A DNA stretch of 57,695 bases. Source: Sulfurimonas sp. GTDB lineage: Bacteria; Campylobacterota; Campylobacteria; Campylobacterales; Sulfurimonadaceae. The notes under the pieces were generated by a model. That model ran no database searches, was not told where the DNA came from, and worked only from the letters and a program-made list of their open reading frames with translations. Below, piece after piece: positions 49,505 through 57,695 of this stretch. A program made the translations under genes and the position numbers. How positions within the stretch are numbered: the first letter of the stretch is position 1; every line of letters begins with the position of its first letter. The stretch spans positions 1 to 57,695 of the forward strand of contig JAQTWZ010000009.1 of NCBI GenBank assembly GCA_028689055.1. The letters are read 5' to 3'.

Positions 49505-49672
49505 TTACGATAGCCCTTTGATAAGCCTATTTGCTTGATGCGTATCCAAATCGGGATGGCGCATTTTCAAAACCTTTAATAATGGGCAATAAAACTGCTG
49601 TGAATAATGTAAGGTTCCCATCTGTTTTAAAATCTGTTTTAACTCATTTTGTAAGGTATAATCTGCCATCAT
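49505..49672 (-). CDS. small unannotated protein, 55 residues
   Basis: A leftward frame with an ideal AGGAG 6-7 bases before the ATG pair at 49667-49672. The product begins MMADYTLQNELKQILKQMG and includes FYCPLLKVLKMRHPDL; it is soluble, with one Cys and no known domain. Upstream on the same strand are two Fur-box-like palindromes, so it could be an iron-responsive small protein. A second short frame (49644-49727, 27 codons, own AAGGAAG) overlaps its start. Confidence 0.5.
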   Translation of the reverse strand: MMADYTLQNELKQILKQMGTLHYSQQFYCPLLKVLKMRHPDLDTHQANRLIKGLS

Positions 49673-49914
49673 TTTCTCCTAGTCTTTTATGATTATTTAT
49701 TTCTACTCTTATTTTTTCTGTTAACATTTTTCTTCCTTAGTGTTATTTCTGAGTAAGACTCAAAAAAAAGATGAGCGTATTCTTTTTTGAAGCTTAGACA
49801 TATCTGTTGCGTTTCTTTGTAGCAGTAGTGCACTATTCTCCTATCACTTATGTATATTATTTTCTTGAATATATTTTTGCAGTTTTTCCATTGCTGAGCC
49901 AATAATTGAATATA

Positions 49915-49934
49915 TTAATAATTATTATCATTAA
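49915..49934. promoter_or_regulatory. second Fur-box-like palindrome
   Basis: TTAATAATTATTATCATTAA is a near-palindrome that resembles the Fur consensus, 37 bases left of the stronger palindrome at 49972. Confidence 0.4.
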
Positions 49935-49971
49935 TTGGTGAAAGTATTCCTTAAAATTCCTTAATTAGTCA

Positions 49972-49998
49972 TTAACATGATAATCATTATCATGTTAA
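49972..49998. promoter_or_regulatory. 27-bp perfect palindrome, likely Fur box
   Basis: Thirteen-base arms around a central C form a perfect palindrome with core ATGATAATCATTATCAT, close to the Fur 19-mer. No intact gene starts to its right; leftward small frames (49505-49902) are the candidates for control. Confidence 0.65.
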
Positions 49999-50024
49999 GA
50001 AGTTAAGTTTTTCTATTTACTTGA

Positions 50025-50156
50025 GAAGTAGATAAAGGCACGCTGAAAGGTGCAGAGTTACTCACCACTGCCAACCAATATATTTCAGATGTAAAAAATA
50101 AAATATCTGAATTTATCGGGTCAGAACAGTTGCGTTTATATACAAAAATGATTTAG
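50025..50156 (+). pseudogene. remnant of a MarR-family regulator (C-terminal end)
   Basis: 43 codons after an in-frame stop read EVDKGTLKGAELLTTANQ, then YISDVKNKISEFIGSEQLRL and a stop. Heptad pattern and LKGAELL...ISEFIGSEQL resemble the last dimerisation helices of MarR-type regulators. No start codon or DNA-binding part is present, so it is a decayed fragment. It overlaps the nifA stop codon by 4 bases. Confidence 0.45.
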
Positions 50157-51799
50157 AGGTCGATGTCGTATTTTTTGATCTTATAGCCTATCTGTCTTGC
50201 GGTCATTCCTAGTTCTGTCGCTGCTTTTGTTTGTATGCCGCGGTGTTTGATGAGTGACTTGAGGATAGACTCTTTTTCCATCTCTTGCAGACTCATTTTC
50301 GTTATCATCGCTTTGGGTTCACTCTCTTCATATTCCTCTTTTTTATAAGGTGTCAGAGGAGTGTTTTGGGGCATATTTTTTGTCTCTTTTGGCGTATTTT
50401 CATAGCTCATGTAGATCTTTTGGTAGTTAAATGGCAGTACATGGTTGAGCATTTCAGGGATGATGATGCCGTTTGGGCATATAAGTACGATACGCTCCAT
50501 CGTGTTTTGCAGCTCACGGATATTTCCCGGCCATGGATAATCGAGCAATATTTCTATCGCTTCTTTGGAAAAACTCATCTCTTTTCTATGTTCTTTCATA
50601 AACTTTTTGAGATAGTGTTCTATGAGGAGTTTGACATCTTCATAGCGCTCTCGTAGTGGTGGCAGGTTGATTGGGATGACATTGAGTCTATAAAAAAGAT
50701 CCTCACGAAACTCACCTTTTGCGACCATCTCTTCGAGATTTCTATTGGTTGCGGCTACGAGTCGTACATCGGTTTTGATGGTTTTTGTACCGCCGACGCG
50801 CTCAAATTCTTGCTCTTGAAGGATACGCAAAAGTTTGACTTGCAAAGAGGAGCTGATATCCCCTATCTCATCCAAAAAGAGAGTTCCTCCGTCTGCAAGC
50901 TCAAATCTTCCTTTTCGCATCTCTTTTGCATCGGTAAACGCACCTTTTTCATGTCCAAAAAGCTCACTCTCCAAAAGCGTCTCAGAGATAGCCGCGCAGT
51001 TGAGTTTGATATAGGGTGCGTTTTGGCGATTGCTGAGGTTGTGTACGGCTGTAGCGATAAGCTCTTTTCCTGTGCCCGTCTCACCACGCACCAAGATAGT
51101 CGCTTTTGAAGGCGAAACAGTCTCAAGGATGCTAAATATCTGCTGCATTTTCGTACTGCGTCCAATGATATTTTCAAATTTATATTCGCTGAGTACCTCT
51201 TCTTTATAGTACGTTTTGAGCTGCGTGAGGTTCTCTTTTTCTTTGGCAAATCTTTTTTGTGTCGCAAGTGTGCCGCCAAATAACGAGCCGACTATGGTGA
51301 GCATACGGACGATATCATCAAAACTCAAAAGAGAGTTTTTGTTGATATTAGCTGATATGACACCAAAAAGAGTCTCATCTTGGATGATAGGAACGGCTAT
51401 GTAGGATATAGAGTTTGTCGTGATATTGCCGAGTTTGTTGAGATAGTTTACATTATTGTGGACATTTTCGATGACAACCGGTTCGCAGCTTTGTGCCGCC
51501 AAACCTGTAGCTCCTTCTCCTAGTTTATATTTTGCTATCTTTTTTTGGTGGGAAGAGAGGTCGATAGAGGCGTAAATCTCTACACTGTTTGCATCGTCCG
51601 CAAGGGTAAAAAGCGTACATCTATCAAGATAAGAGTTGCGTTTGAGGATACGCATCGCTTGTTCTATACTCTCAAGTACATCTGAAGTGTTGGAGAGCAT
51701 GATGGCGATATCATAAAGCAGTTTGATTTCATTGTAGGCAAATGTCAGAGCGCAGGTGCTGCACTCTTCGTTGTTTGGTATCTTTAATTCTTTATACAT
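50153..51799 (-). CDS. nifA: NifA-type sigma-54-dependent activator
   Basis: Activates nitrogen-fixation promoters with sigma-54 RNA polymerase. 548 residues: GAF domain (about 30-190), AAA+ domain (about 210-445; Walker A GETGTGKE, sigma-54 contact loop GAFTDA, Walker [21 protein letters not shown]) and a Fis-type helix-turn-helix at the C-terminus ([19 protein letters not shown], a NifA hallmark). A CSTC pair lies near residue 13; the cysteine cluster that makes some NifA proteins oxygen-sensitive between the AAA+ and HTH parts is not seen. It is divergent from the peroxidase gene. Confidence 0.9.
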   Translation of the reverse strand: MYKELKIPNNEECSTCALTFAYNEIKLLYDIAIMLSNTSDVLESIEQAMRILKRNSYLDRCTLFTLADDANSVEIYASIDLSSHQKKIAKYKLGEGATGLAAQSCEPVVIENVHNNVNYLNKLGNITTNSISYIAVPIIQDETLFGVISANINKNSLLSFDDIVRMLTIVGSLFGGTLATQKRFAKEKENLTQLKTYYKEEVLSEYKFENIIGRSTKMQQIFSILETVSPSKATILVRGETGTGKELIATAVHNLSNRQNAPYIKLNCAAISETLLESELFGHEKGAFTDAKEMRKGRFELADGGTLFLDEIGDISSSLQVKLLRILQEQEFERVGGTKTIKTDVRLVAATNRNLEEMVAKGEFREDLFYRLNVIPINLPPLRERYEDVKLLIEHYLKKFMKEHRKEMSFSKEAIEILLDYPWPGNIRELQNTMERIVLICPNGIIIPEMLNHVLPFNYQKIYMSYENTPKETKNMPQNTPLTPYKKEEYEESEPKAMITKMSLQEMEKESILKSLIKHRGIQTKAATELGMTARQIGYKIKKYDIDL

Positions 51800-51946
51800 A
51801 GAGATGCCTTTTATATATATATTTTCTATATTATATATAAGTTTTTGTGTCTATTGTACCAATAAAGTGTATAAATTATAATCATTGTTTTGTTTATTAT
51901 TAGAACAAAATATGCATAAAAATCAATAAAAATAAGTGAGGCTAGA
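51800..51946. other. divergent promoter region nifA / thiol peroxidase
   Basis: 147 bases, strongly AT-rich with TA repeats next to nifA. No perfect NifA activator site (TGT-N10-ACA) and no -24/-12 sigma-54 promoter were found. Confidence 0.4.
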
Positions 51947-52495
51947 ATGCAAATAACAGTACACGGAACACCGGTAGAACTAAGCGGTAAAGAGGTTTTT
52001 GTTGGGAAAGAAGCTCCTGCTGCGAGAATTACGAAGCTTGATGGGACACAAAATGTCATAGGGATGATCGCGCCAAATATCCAGCTTATCATCGCTATTC
52101 CTTCACTTAAAACCGAAGTGTGCTCTTTGGGTGCAAAAAAATTCAATGAACTTGTCAAACAGTTTAGAAAACTCGACACGATTATGGTCACTACGGATGA
52201 TTTGGAGTTTGTCAAAGAATATGCGACAAAAGAATCTATCGACAGTGCGGAGCTTGTTATCGATACACAGAGAAACTTTGCCAAAAAATTTGGTCTGCTT
52301 ATCAGTGAAGGAAAACTCAAAGATCGCCTTGCGCGGGCTGTATATATCATAGACAGAGAGGGCGTCATCGCCTATAAAGAGCTTGTCGGCGAGATAGTCG
52401 ATGAGGTCAATTATGAGGCTTGTATAGAGGCGATAACAGCTCTGGTCAGTGAAAAGAAAAAAGGGCACACGCACGAAAACTGGATGTCAGTCTAA
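51947..52495 (+). CDS. tpx: thiol peroxidase (Tpx-like) without the usual resolving cysteine
   Basis: A 182-residue peroxiredoxin that reduces peroxides. N-terminus ITVHGTPVELSGKEVFVGKEAP and the active site IPSLKTEVCSLGAKKFN match Tpx, with peroxidatic Cys61-like residue preceded by Thr. The resolving cysteine that Tpx normally has about 34 residues later is absent (LEFVKEYATKESI), and the only other Cys is near the C-terminus (NYEACIEA). It is probably a 1-Cys enzyme. Position next to nifA suggests oxidant defence for nitrogenase. Confidence 0.85.
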   Translation: MQITVHGTPVELSGKEVFVGKEAPAARITKLDGTQNVIGMIAPNIQLIIAIPSLKTEVCSLGAKKFNELVKQFRKLDTIMVTTDDLEFVKEYATKESIDSAELVIDTQRNFAKKFGLLISEGKLKDRLARAVYIIDREGVIAYKELVGEIVDEVNYEACIEAITALVSEKKKGHTHENWMSV

Positions 52496-52499
52496 GCAG

Positions 52500-53741
52500 A
52501 TGAACGAAGTCTATGAAGAGAGCTCTCTAACACCCTTGCGGGTTGCGCAGTTAAGCGGCTACAGAGACTGGTCTTCTCAGCCTTGTATGTTTAAGCACTA
52601 TCCAAATTTTTTGTACCGCTACAGATATGGAGAAAATCCTTCTCTTCGTCCGATAGAACTTTGCCGTATCATCACATCGACGCACAATAGCGCAAATCAG
52701 CCCTATATTCAGCTCTCTACTCCCTCTGCGGGCAATCTGCATCCGGTGGAGCTTTATGTTCAGATACGCGGTATCAAAGGAGTGATAAGCGGTATCTATC
52801 ATGTAAACGCAGGTGAAGGTGCGCTTGTGCTTATCAAAGAGATAGAGTCTGATGGTTTGGAGAGTCTGCTTGGGATACAAAAACGCATAAGCGGTTTTAT
52901 TTTTGTAGTTTCTTGTGTTGCGTTTCGAGCAGAGTGGAAATATGCAAAGCGTGCGGTGCGATATTGTTATCTTGATATCGGTCATCAGGTTGGGGCTGTT
53001 GGGGCATCACTCAAACTACACGGACAAGAGATGACAATTTTGTCGGATTTTGACATACACGCTTTGCATAAGGTCATGGGTTTTGGTGGGGATGAATTTG
53101 TTTGTGCGGTGATGACTTGCGGTGAGATAGGCTCTAAAAGTGTTGCAAATTTCAAGCAAGACCTCATGGTTGTCTCTCCTAGCGACTACAGTGAACTCAC
53201 TTCTTACACACGCGAAATTTTGACAAAGTGTGAACCTATCAAAAGTCCTATCATGAGCGTAGAAACAAGCCTGCATGAGCGAGATATCTTGCAAAGACGC
53301 TCAACGAGAATTTTTGATACAGAGCCTTTGACACAAACGCAGCAAAAGCGCCTTATCTATCTTCTCAATAAAGAACACTATCCGCTTTCATGTTTTCATG
53401 TCATCCTCAAAGAGACTCTCTATAAACGCGGCGTTTATCACAATCAAGTGCTGCTCAAAGAGGGTGATTTTACGACAAAAATGATCTCTTTGTTGGTGGA
53501 TCAAAGTTTTGTCAAAAACGCAGAAGTTATTACGGTTGTATGTTCAAAATATTTCAGTTCAAATACGCTCATGCAGGCTGGTGCTTATGGTCATGTTATG
53601 TATCTCCAAACGCAGGCGGAGGGTATTGGATGCAGCGGTATCGGAGCTTTTTATGATAAAAAACTTCAAGAGTTTTTGGGTACGCAAGAGTATATTTTGT
53701 ATGTGCTTGCGTTTGGTAAAGAAAAAAAAGGAAAAAAGTGA
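52500..53741 (+). CDS. SagB-type dehydrogenase, tandem nitroreductase domains
   Basis: A 413-residue FMN-dependent oxidoreductase; start ATG 52500 lies 4 bases after the peroxidase stop. The first domain has the SagB/ThcOx signature: STPSAGNLHPVELYVQI and EWKYAKRAVRYCYLDIGHQ. The second half (about 260-413) is another nitroreductase-like fold: RRSTRIF, GAYGHVMYLQTQAEGIGCSG. SagB enzymes oxidise azolines in peptide natural products, but no precursor or cyclodehydratase gene is near. Related genes accompany nif clusters in some bacteria; role unknown. Confidence 0.8.
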   Translation: MNEVYEESSLTPLRVAQLSGYRDWSSQPCMFKHYPNFLYRYRYGENPSLRPIELCRIITSTHNSANQPYIQLSTPSAGNLHPVELYVQIRGIKGVISGIYHVNAGEGALVLIKEIESDGLESLLGIQKRISGFIFVVSCVAFRAEWKYAKRAVRYCYLDIGHQVGAVGASLKLHGQEMTILSDFDIHALHKVMGFGGDEFVCAVMTCGEIGSKSVANFKQDLMVVSPSDYSELTSYTREILTKCEPIKSPIMSVETSLHERDILQRRSTRIFDTEPLTQTQQKRLIYLLNKEHYPLSCFHVILKETLYKRGVYHNQVLLKEGDFTTKMISLLVDQSFVKNAEVITVVCSKYFSSNTLMQAGAYGHVMYLQTQAEGIGCSGIGAFYDKKLQEFLGTQEYILYVLAFGKEKKGKK

Positions 53742-53749
53742 ATCTAAAA

Positions 53750-54052
53750 ATGAAAAAAATTAAAAACGCAGAAGCAGAAAAAATACTCAATATCTACCGC
53801 TTTTTTCAAAAAGACGGGAAACTTTATTTGGGAGAAGATACGGACTCCCTAGATACTTTATATGATGCTATCATAAACGCGATAAATGATTGCGGTTCTT
53901 TAAAAGCGGCACTTCCCTATCAAGAGTTTGTGCATCCATGCAAGCAGGTTGCAGCTGGTGATGCGGGTTGGATCGGACATTTTGAGGAGAGAGATAACCG
54001 CAGATTTTTTTTGAGTGATATTTATGATTATCTCAAACTTATTTATGGATAA
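53750..54052 (+). CDS. small hypothetical protein
   Basis: A 100-residue soluble protein from ATG 53750 (a GTG at 53738 overlapping the upstream stop is an alternative). I do not recognise it. It is helical at the start (AEAEKILNIYRFFQKDGK), has one Cys in FVHPCKQVAAGDAGW and ends in LSDIYDYLKLIYG. It lies 8 bases behind the SagB-type gene and before a terminator, so it belongs to the tpx-sagB unit. Confidence 0.7.
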   Translation: MKKIKNAEAEKILNIYRFFQKDGKLYLGEDTDSLDTLYDAIINAINDCGSLKAALPYQEFVHPCKQVAAGDAGWIGHFEERDNRRFFLSDIYDYLKLIYG

Positions 54053-54087
54053 AAAGAGCGTATCGTATGAAAAAAAAGCTCTTTTTT
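54051..54087 (+). terminator. rho-independent terminator
   Basis: AAAAAGAGC (54051-54059) pairs with GCTCTTTTTT (54078-54087), giving a 9-bp stem with a T-tract on its 3' side. It ends the tpx-SagB-hypothetical transcript. Confidence 0.75.
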
Positions 54088-54162
54088 AAATCAAAATCAA
54101 CAGAGTGATGTATCAGTTTTTTTTATATAAACATTTAAGAATAGAAGCAATACAATGAGAGC

Positions 54163-55683
54163 ATGAATAAAGCGGTTGCCTTTTTAGCCAAATTAGGGTT
54201 TTGGCCTTTTGTTATACTCTTTACTATCTTGACTCTTATCATTTCAGAGCTTTTGGTACTACTTCACAGCTATTGGCTGACGGGTGAATTCTTTGACAAA
54301 AACCTTTTAATAGCAGGTTTTTTTATCCCTATGATAGACGGGCTTATAGGTTTTGGACTCGTTGCGTTTTTGATACGTTATCTACGTGAGTTGGAAGAGG
54401 AAAAAAACACAACCATAACGCTGCAAAAAGAGTCCGAAGAAGAACTCAAACTGATGAAACACGCCCTTGACAATGTAAGAGAAGCAGTTTATCTGACCAA
54501 TCCAGAGGGTGGTTTTGTCTATGTAAATGATGGTGCAACACGACAGCTTGGTTATACAAAAGAAGAAATAAAAAAAATGGGGGTATATGACATCGACCCT
54601 AATTTTCCTAAAGAAAAGATAGCGCCTTGTTGGGAAGAAGTAAAACAAAAAAGTTTATTAGCAGTTGTTACTATTCATAAAAATAAAGCAGGATTACTTT
54701 TTCCGGTTGAAGTGAATGCAAATTATATTGCGTATAGAGGCGACGAATATATTTTATCATTTGTAAAAGATATTACCGAACACAAAACTTCGCAAGAGAA
54801 GTTGCTACTCTCGGCTAGCGTCTTTACACATACTCATGAGGGTATAGTTATCACGGATGCCAATAATAAAATCATAGATGTCAATGAAGCCTTTACAAGA
54901 ATAACGGGATATTCTCGTGCTGATGTTTTGGGTGAAAATCCAAGAATCCTCAAATCAGGACGCAATACTAGGGAGTTTTATACACAGCTTTGGGCATCTT
55001 TACATACAGATGGCGTTTGGAACGGTGAGTTGTGGAATCGTAAAAAAAATAAAGATGAGTACGTAGAAAACACAACTATCAGTGTTGTGTATGATGCGAA
55101 TCATGAAGTGCAAAATTATATCTCTATCTTTACAGACATAACACTCCAAAAACGACAACATGACGAGCTTGAGCACAATGCGCATTATGATCTGCTCACA
55201 AATTTGCCAAATCGTATGCTTTTTGCCGACCGAATGAAACAAGCCATTGTTTACGCCCTTCGCAACAAACAACTTGTAGCTATTGTTTATATTGATATTG
55301 ACGGATTTAAGGCGGTAAATGACTCTTACGGTCATGATGTAGGAGATAAACTACTTGTTTTGTTGGCTGAGAAAATGACAAATATATTACGCAAAAGCGA
55401 TACAATCTCCCGTGTAGGCGGAGATGAATTTATAGCTTTGCTTGTTGATATTCAAAATAAAGAGAGTGTGAGCCCTTATTTGAAAAGACTTATCGAGGCT
55501 ATTGCAGAACCGATAAACATTGATGATTTTCCTATTAGGGTATCCGCAAGCATCGGTGTTACCTTTTATCCGCAAAAAGAAACTTTAGAGAATGAACACA
55601 TTATCAGACAGGCAGATACGGCCATGTATAACGCCAAAACATCGGGTAAAAACAGATATGTTATTTTTGATCCGCAAAATTAA
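54163..55683 (+). CDS. membrane diguanylate cyclase, PAS-PAS-GGDEF
   Basis: Makes cyclic di-GMP. 506 residues: two TM segments (about 13-37 and 47-70), coiled coil (about 72-100), two PAS domains (about 105-215 and 225-345; TGYSRADVLGENPRILKSG), and a GGDEF domain (about 345-505) with intact GGDEF in SRVGGDEFIA and DIDGFKAVNDSYGHDVGD. No EAL domain. It opposes in chemistry the HD-GYP enzyme encoded in the signalling block. It sits alone between a terminator and the flavodiiron gene. Confidence 0.92.
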   Translation: MNKAVAFLAKLGFWPFVILFTILTLIISELLVLLHSYWLTGEFFDKNLLIAGFFIPMIDGLIGFGLVAFLIRYLRELEEEKNTTITLQKESEEELKLMKHALDNVREAVYLTNPEGGFVYVNDGATRQLGYTKEEIKKMGVYDIDPNFPKEKIAPCWEEVKQKSLLAVVTIHKNKAGLLFPVEVNANYIAYRGDEYILSFVKDITEHKTSQEKLLLSASVFTHTHEGIVITDANNKIIDVNEAFTRITGYSRADVLGENPRILKSGRNTREFYTQLWASLHTDGVWNGELWNRKKNKDEYVENTTISVVYDANHEVQNYISIFTDITLQKRQHDELEHNAHYDLLTNLPNRMLFADRMKQAIVYALRNKQLVAIVYIDIDGFKAVNDSYGHDVGDKLLVLLAEKMTNILRKSDTISRVGGDEFIALLVDIQNKESVSPYLKRLIEAIAEPINIDDFPIRVSASIGVTFYPQKETLENEHIIRQADTAMYNAKTSGKNRYVIFDPQN

Positions 55684-55748
55684 AAAAGCCTAAACTCTTC
55701 TGTAGAACAAAAATTGCATATACCCTTCATAATATGAAGGAATTTTTT

Positions 55749-56978
55749 ATGCCTACTTTAACTGCAAAAGTTTCACAAAGCGTTGACTTTATCGGAGCTT
55801 TTGACCCTAAAATTCGTACCTTTGATATCATCATGAAAACAGCAAACGGCAGTTCGTACAACAGCTATATCGTGCGTGGCAGTGCGGGTGTCGCTATTAT
55901 GGATACTGTCAAAAAAGAGTTTAGTGAGGATTTTTTTCTCAGACTTGAGTCTTTGTGTGATTATGAAGAGATACTTTATATCGTCTTGCATCATCTTGAG
56001 CCCGACCATTCAGGCGCGCTTGAAGAGCTGATGTCGCGTGCACCACAAGCAAAACTTATCATCTCCAACAGAGCTGTTTTGATGCTCAAAGGTATCATCA
56101 AAAGCGATGTTGCGTTTGAGACGGCAAATACGGGAAAAACGATCTCTTTGGGAGATAAAACTATAGAGTTTTTGAGTACGCCGTTTTTGCACTGGCCTGA
56201 CACCATGAGCTCCTATCTGCATGAAGAAAAGGTACTCTTTAGCGGAGATGTTTTTGGCAGTCATTATTATGATGAGCGACTTTTTGATGATAAGGTGGGG
56301 GATTTTTCCTATGCGTTTAAATACTATTATGACCATATCATGCGCCCTTTTAAACAGTATGTCCTCCAAGCGCTCAATCTTTACAGCCGTTTTGATATCC
56401 AGACGATAGCACCGCTGCATGGTCCGATACTTCGTACAAATCCGCAGTATTATATAGAAAAATACGAAGAGTGGAGTAGTGAAGAGAAGTTTAGAAAACA
56501 TACTTTCGGCAAAAAAATGCTCTCTGTTTTTTATATGTCAAGTTATGACAACACGCATAAAATGGCGATGAAGATTATGGAGGGAGCGGACTCTATAGAG
56601 GGAGTTGTGGCTAGTATGTATGACCTCGCTTCACTTGAAGAGAACAACATGATAGACCTGCTCGAAGAGAGTGATGCCATCATCATAGGCTCACCGACTA
56701 TCAACGGCGATGCAGTCAAACCTGCGTGGGATCTTCTCTCGTGTATGGCTTACTTAGAGAGTGGCGGCAAGATAGGAGCTGCGTTTGGCTCATATGGATG
56801 GACGGGAGAAGCGCCTGAGATGTTACATGATAGGATGCAATGGCTGAAGTTTCGACTGCCTGCCAAACCTATCAAGATAAAACTTATCCCCACGGCAGAA
56901 GAGCTTGAAGAGTGTTTTGATTTTGGAGCTCATGTAGCGGAGATAGCTATGGGAAAAATGGTGGAGATGGAAATATGA
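55749..56978 (+). CDS. flavodiiron protein (FprA type)
   Basis: Reduces O2 or NO in the cytoplasm. Start ATG 55749 fits AAGGA at 55736-55741; an ATG at 55734 would place that site inside the gene. 409 residues: metallo-beta-lactamase-like domain with di-iron ligands HLEPDH, GDVFGSHYYDE and LHGPI, then a flavodoxin domain (about 265-405; YMSSYDNTHKMA, GSPTINGDA, GSYGWTGEA). In this setting it may protect nitrogenase from oxygen; that is inference. It overlaps nifQ by 4 bases (ATGA). Confidence 0.9.
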   Translation: MPTLTAKVSQSVDFIGAFDPKIRTFDIIMKTANGSSYNSYIVRGSAGVAIMDTVKKEFSEDFFLRLESLCDYEEILYIVLHHLEPDHSGALEELMSRAPQAKLIISNRAVLMLKGIIKSDVAFETANTGKTISLGDKTIEFLSTPFLHWPDTMSSYLHEEKVLFSGDVFGSHYYDERLFDDKVGDFSYAFKYYYDHIMRPFKQYVLQALNLYSRFDIQTIAPLHGPILRTNPQYYIEKYEEWSSEEKFRKHTFGKKMLSVFYMSSYDNTHKMAMKIMEGADSIEGVVASMYDLASLEENNMIDLLEESDAIIIGSPTINGDAVKPAWDLLSCMAYLESGGKIGAAFGSYGWTGEAPEMLHDRMQWLKFRLPAKPIKIKLIPTAEELEECFDFGAHVAEIAMGKMVEMEI

Positions 56979-57304
56979 ACGAATTACAAAAACTCGAAAA
57001 TGAGATATATGTACTGCTGCGTTTTTATGGAGTAAATAGCTTTGCAAAAGAGATATTAGCTCCTTGGGTTGCTTATGAGTCACTAAAAATGAACCACTTA
57101 TATCAGGATTTGGGTTTTAAAAGTCGCACAGAGATGGGGAAGTTTATGAGTAAAAACTACCCTAAGCTTGCGGCAAAAAAACCAAAAGAGAAGCTTTGGA
57201 AAAAGTTTTTGTATGATGAAATAGGAAAAGTCGCTCCTGCGTGTATCACTTGTGATGACCAATTCAACTGCTTCAAATGTATCATGAGCGAGATGAGCGC
57301 ATGA
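56975..57304 (+). CDS. nifQ: short NifQ-like protein
   Basis: A 109-residue protein. Its second half matches the NifQ pattern: LGFKSRTEMGKFMSKNYPKL, WKKFLYDEI and a four-cysteine cluster C-x2-C-x5-C-x2-C (CITCDDQFNCFKC), close to the iron-sulphur motif by which NifQ handles molybdenum for FeMo-cofactor. Family members are usually 160-190 residues, so this is a short form lacking much of the N-terminal part. It is coupled to the flavodiiron gene upstream and to the ATPase gene downstream, each by ATGA. Confidence 0.75.
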   Translation: MNELQKLENEIYVLLRFYGVNSFAKEILAPWVAYESLKMNHLYQDLGFKSRTEMGKFMSKNYPKLAAKKPKEKLWKKFLYDEIGKVAPACITCDDQFNCFKCIMSEMSA

Positions 57305-57695
57305 AAACTCCCTCAATCTCAACAACCCAGCTTTATAAAAATATAGAGATACTCCTAGAGACCGATACACCGCTTTTTATCCATGGAAGCCCCGGCATCG
57401 GGAAATCTTATATCGTCGCTGATATAGCTAAAAAGAAGGGACTTGAACTTGTCGATGTACGGCTTTCTCAGATGGATCCCGTCGATTTGCGTGGAGTACC
57501 CTCTATCAAAGATGAGCAGACCGTTTGGATGCCGCCTGTCTTTTTTCCAAAAGACAAAGAGTCGCAAGGTATCTTGTTTTTGGATGAACTCAACTCCGCA
57601 CCTCCTTCTGTACAGGCGGCTATTTATCAGCTTGTGCTCAACCGAGAGATGGGTGAATACAAACTTCCAAAAGGGTGGAGAATCATCTGCGCGGG
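57301..57695 (+). CDS. MoxR-type AAA+ ATPase (3' end cut by window)
   Basis: The first 131 codons are visible. Walker A is HGSPGIGKSYIVADI, Walker B ILFLDELNSA, with SQMDPVDLRGVP between, as in MoxR-family ATPases that assist metal-cofactor or complex assembly, often with a VWA-domain partner encoded next. It starts within the nifQ stop. A role in nitrogenase maturation is suggested only by position. Confidence 0.85.
   Translation, partial: MKTPSISTTQLYKNIEILLETDTPLFIHGSPGIGKSYIVADIAKKKGLELVDVRLSQMDPVDLRGVPSIKDEQTVWMPPVFFPKDKESQGILFLDELNSAPPSVQAAIYQLVLNREMGEYKLPKGWRIICA

Noticed and set aside
49693-49902. 69-codon minus-strand open frame near the Fur palindromes
   Set aside because: No ribosome-binding site at its ATG, a very lysine/asparagine-rich tail and no family resemblance; it might be a decayed gene, but I cannot support it as coding.
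55684-55748. Sigma-54 promoter before the flavodiiron gene
   Set aside because: A TTGCA is present, but the expected TGG element at the right distance is not.

Overview
The window reads as chromosomal DNA of a free-living, AT-rich member of the Campylobacterota (Epsilonproteobacteria), most like Sulfurimonas, Sulfuricurvum or Sulfurospirillum. This rests on the group-typical histidine kinases with an AHQWRQP phosphoacceptor motif, c-type cytochrome lipoproteins, an imelysin/di-haem iron locus and a NifA/NifQ nitrogen-fixation border. The genus is an inference. Genes are tightly packed, often with start and stop codons overlapping. No tRNA, rRNA, CRISPR array or intact transposase was seen.

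Layout. (1) 1-2763, minus strand: murC (cut by the left edge), a small hypothetical gene and dapC, a cell-wall/lysine-precursor unit. (2) 2921-5532: a YcbB-type L,D-transpeptidase and two tandem lipoproteins, the second carrying a cytochrome c domain. (3) 6010-11727: a complete glucose-6-phosphate-to-pyruvate Entner-Doudoroff operon (zwf-pgl-edd-eda) with alanine dehydrogenase at its end. (4) 11727-11992: a nested inverted-repeat element.

(5) 12095-41447: about 29 kb devoted to signal transduction. It holds a PAS histidine kinase coupled to a 1917-residue Ser/Thr kinase-ATPase-histidine kinase hybrid; a complete non-canonical chemosensory cluster (response regulator, cheY, cheW, receptor, cheA, cheR, a PAS protein with a decayed receptor tip, a histidine-kinase-like protein without its phosphoacceptor, cheD, cheB, a zinc-binding-domain receptor, response regulator); then a CHASE-PAS kinase, a frameshifted REC-PAS-HD-GYP regulator, an OmpR-type regulator, a convergent multi-PAS kinase and a second zinc-binding-domain receptor. 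CheA lacks the receiver domain and CheB has one, the opposite of the usual campylobacterotal chemotaxis genes, so this looks like an additional and perhaps acquired pathway. Related AT-rich repeat motifs lie on both sides of the block.

(6) 41673-49379: a probably Fur-controlled operon for periplasmic iron handling (two imelysin-type lipoproteins, a di-haem oxidoreductase, a fatty-acid/sterol hydroxylase, a porin, a MauG/CcpA-type di-haem peroxidase) ending in a lone Fur-like winged helix. (7) 49380-50152: a gene-poor stretch with a folded-RNA-like element, two Fur-box-like palindromes, a small unannotated gene and a MarR-family remnant. (8) 50153-57695: the edge of a nitrogen-fixation region: nifA, an atypical thiol peroxidase, a SagB-type double nitroreductase, a small unknown protein, a PAS-GGDEF cyclase, a flavodiiron protein, a short NifQ and the start of a MoxR-type ATPase. 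nifHDK are not in the window.

The most interesting material is the chemosensory block. Two response regulators share an uncharacterised C-terminal domain and an almost identical last few residues, and two proteins between cheR and cheD look like signalling-dead versions of a receptor and a kinase. A dinucleotide slip breaks the HD-GYP regulator. Separately, the octamer AAACGCAG is strongly over-represented across the window.
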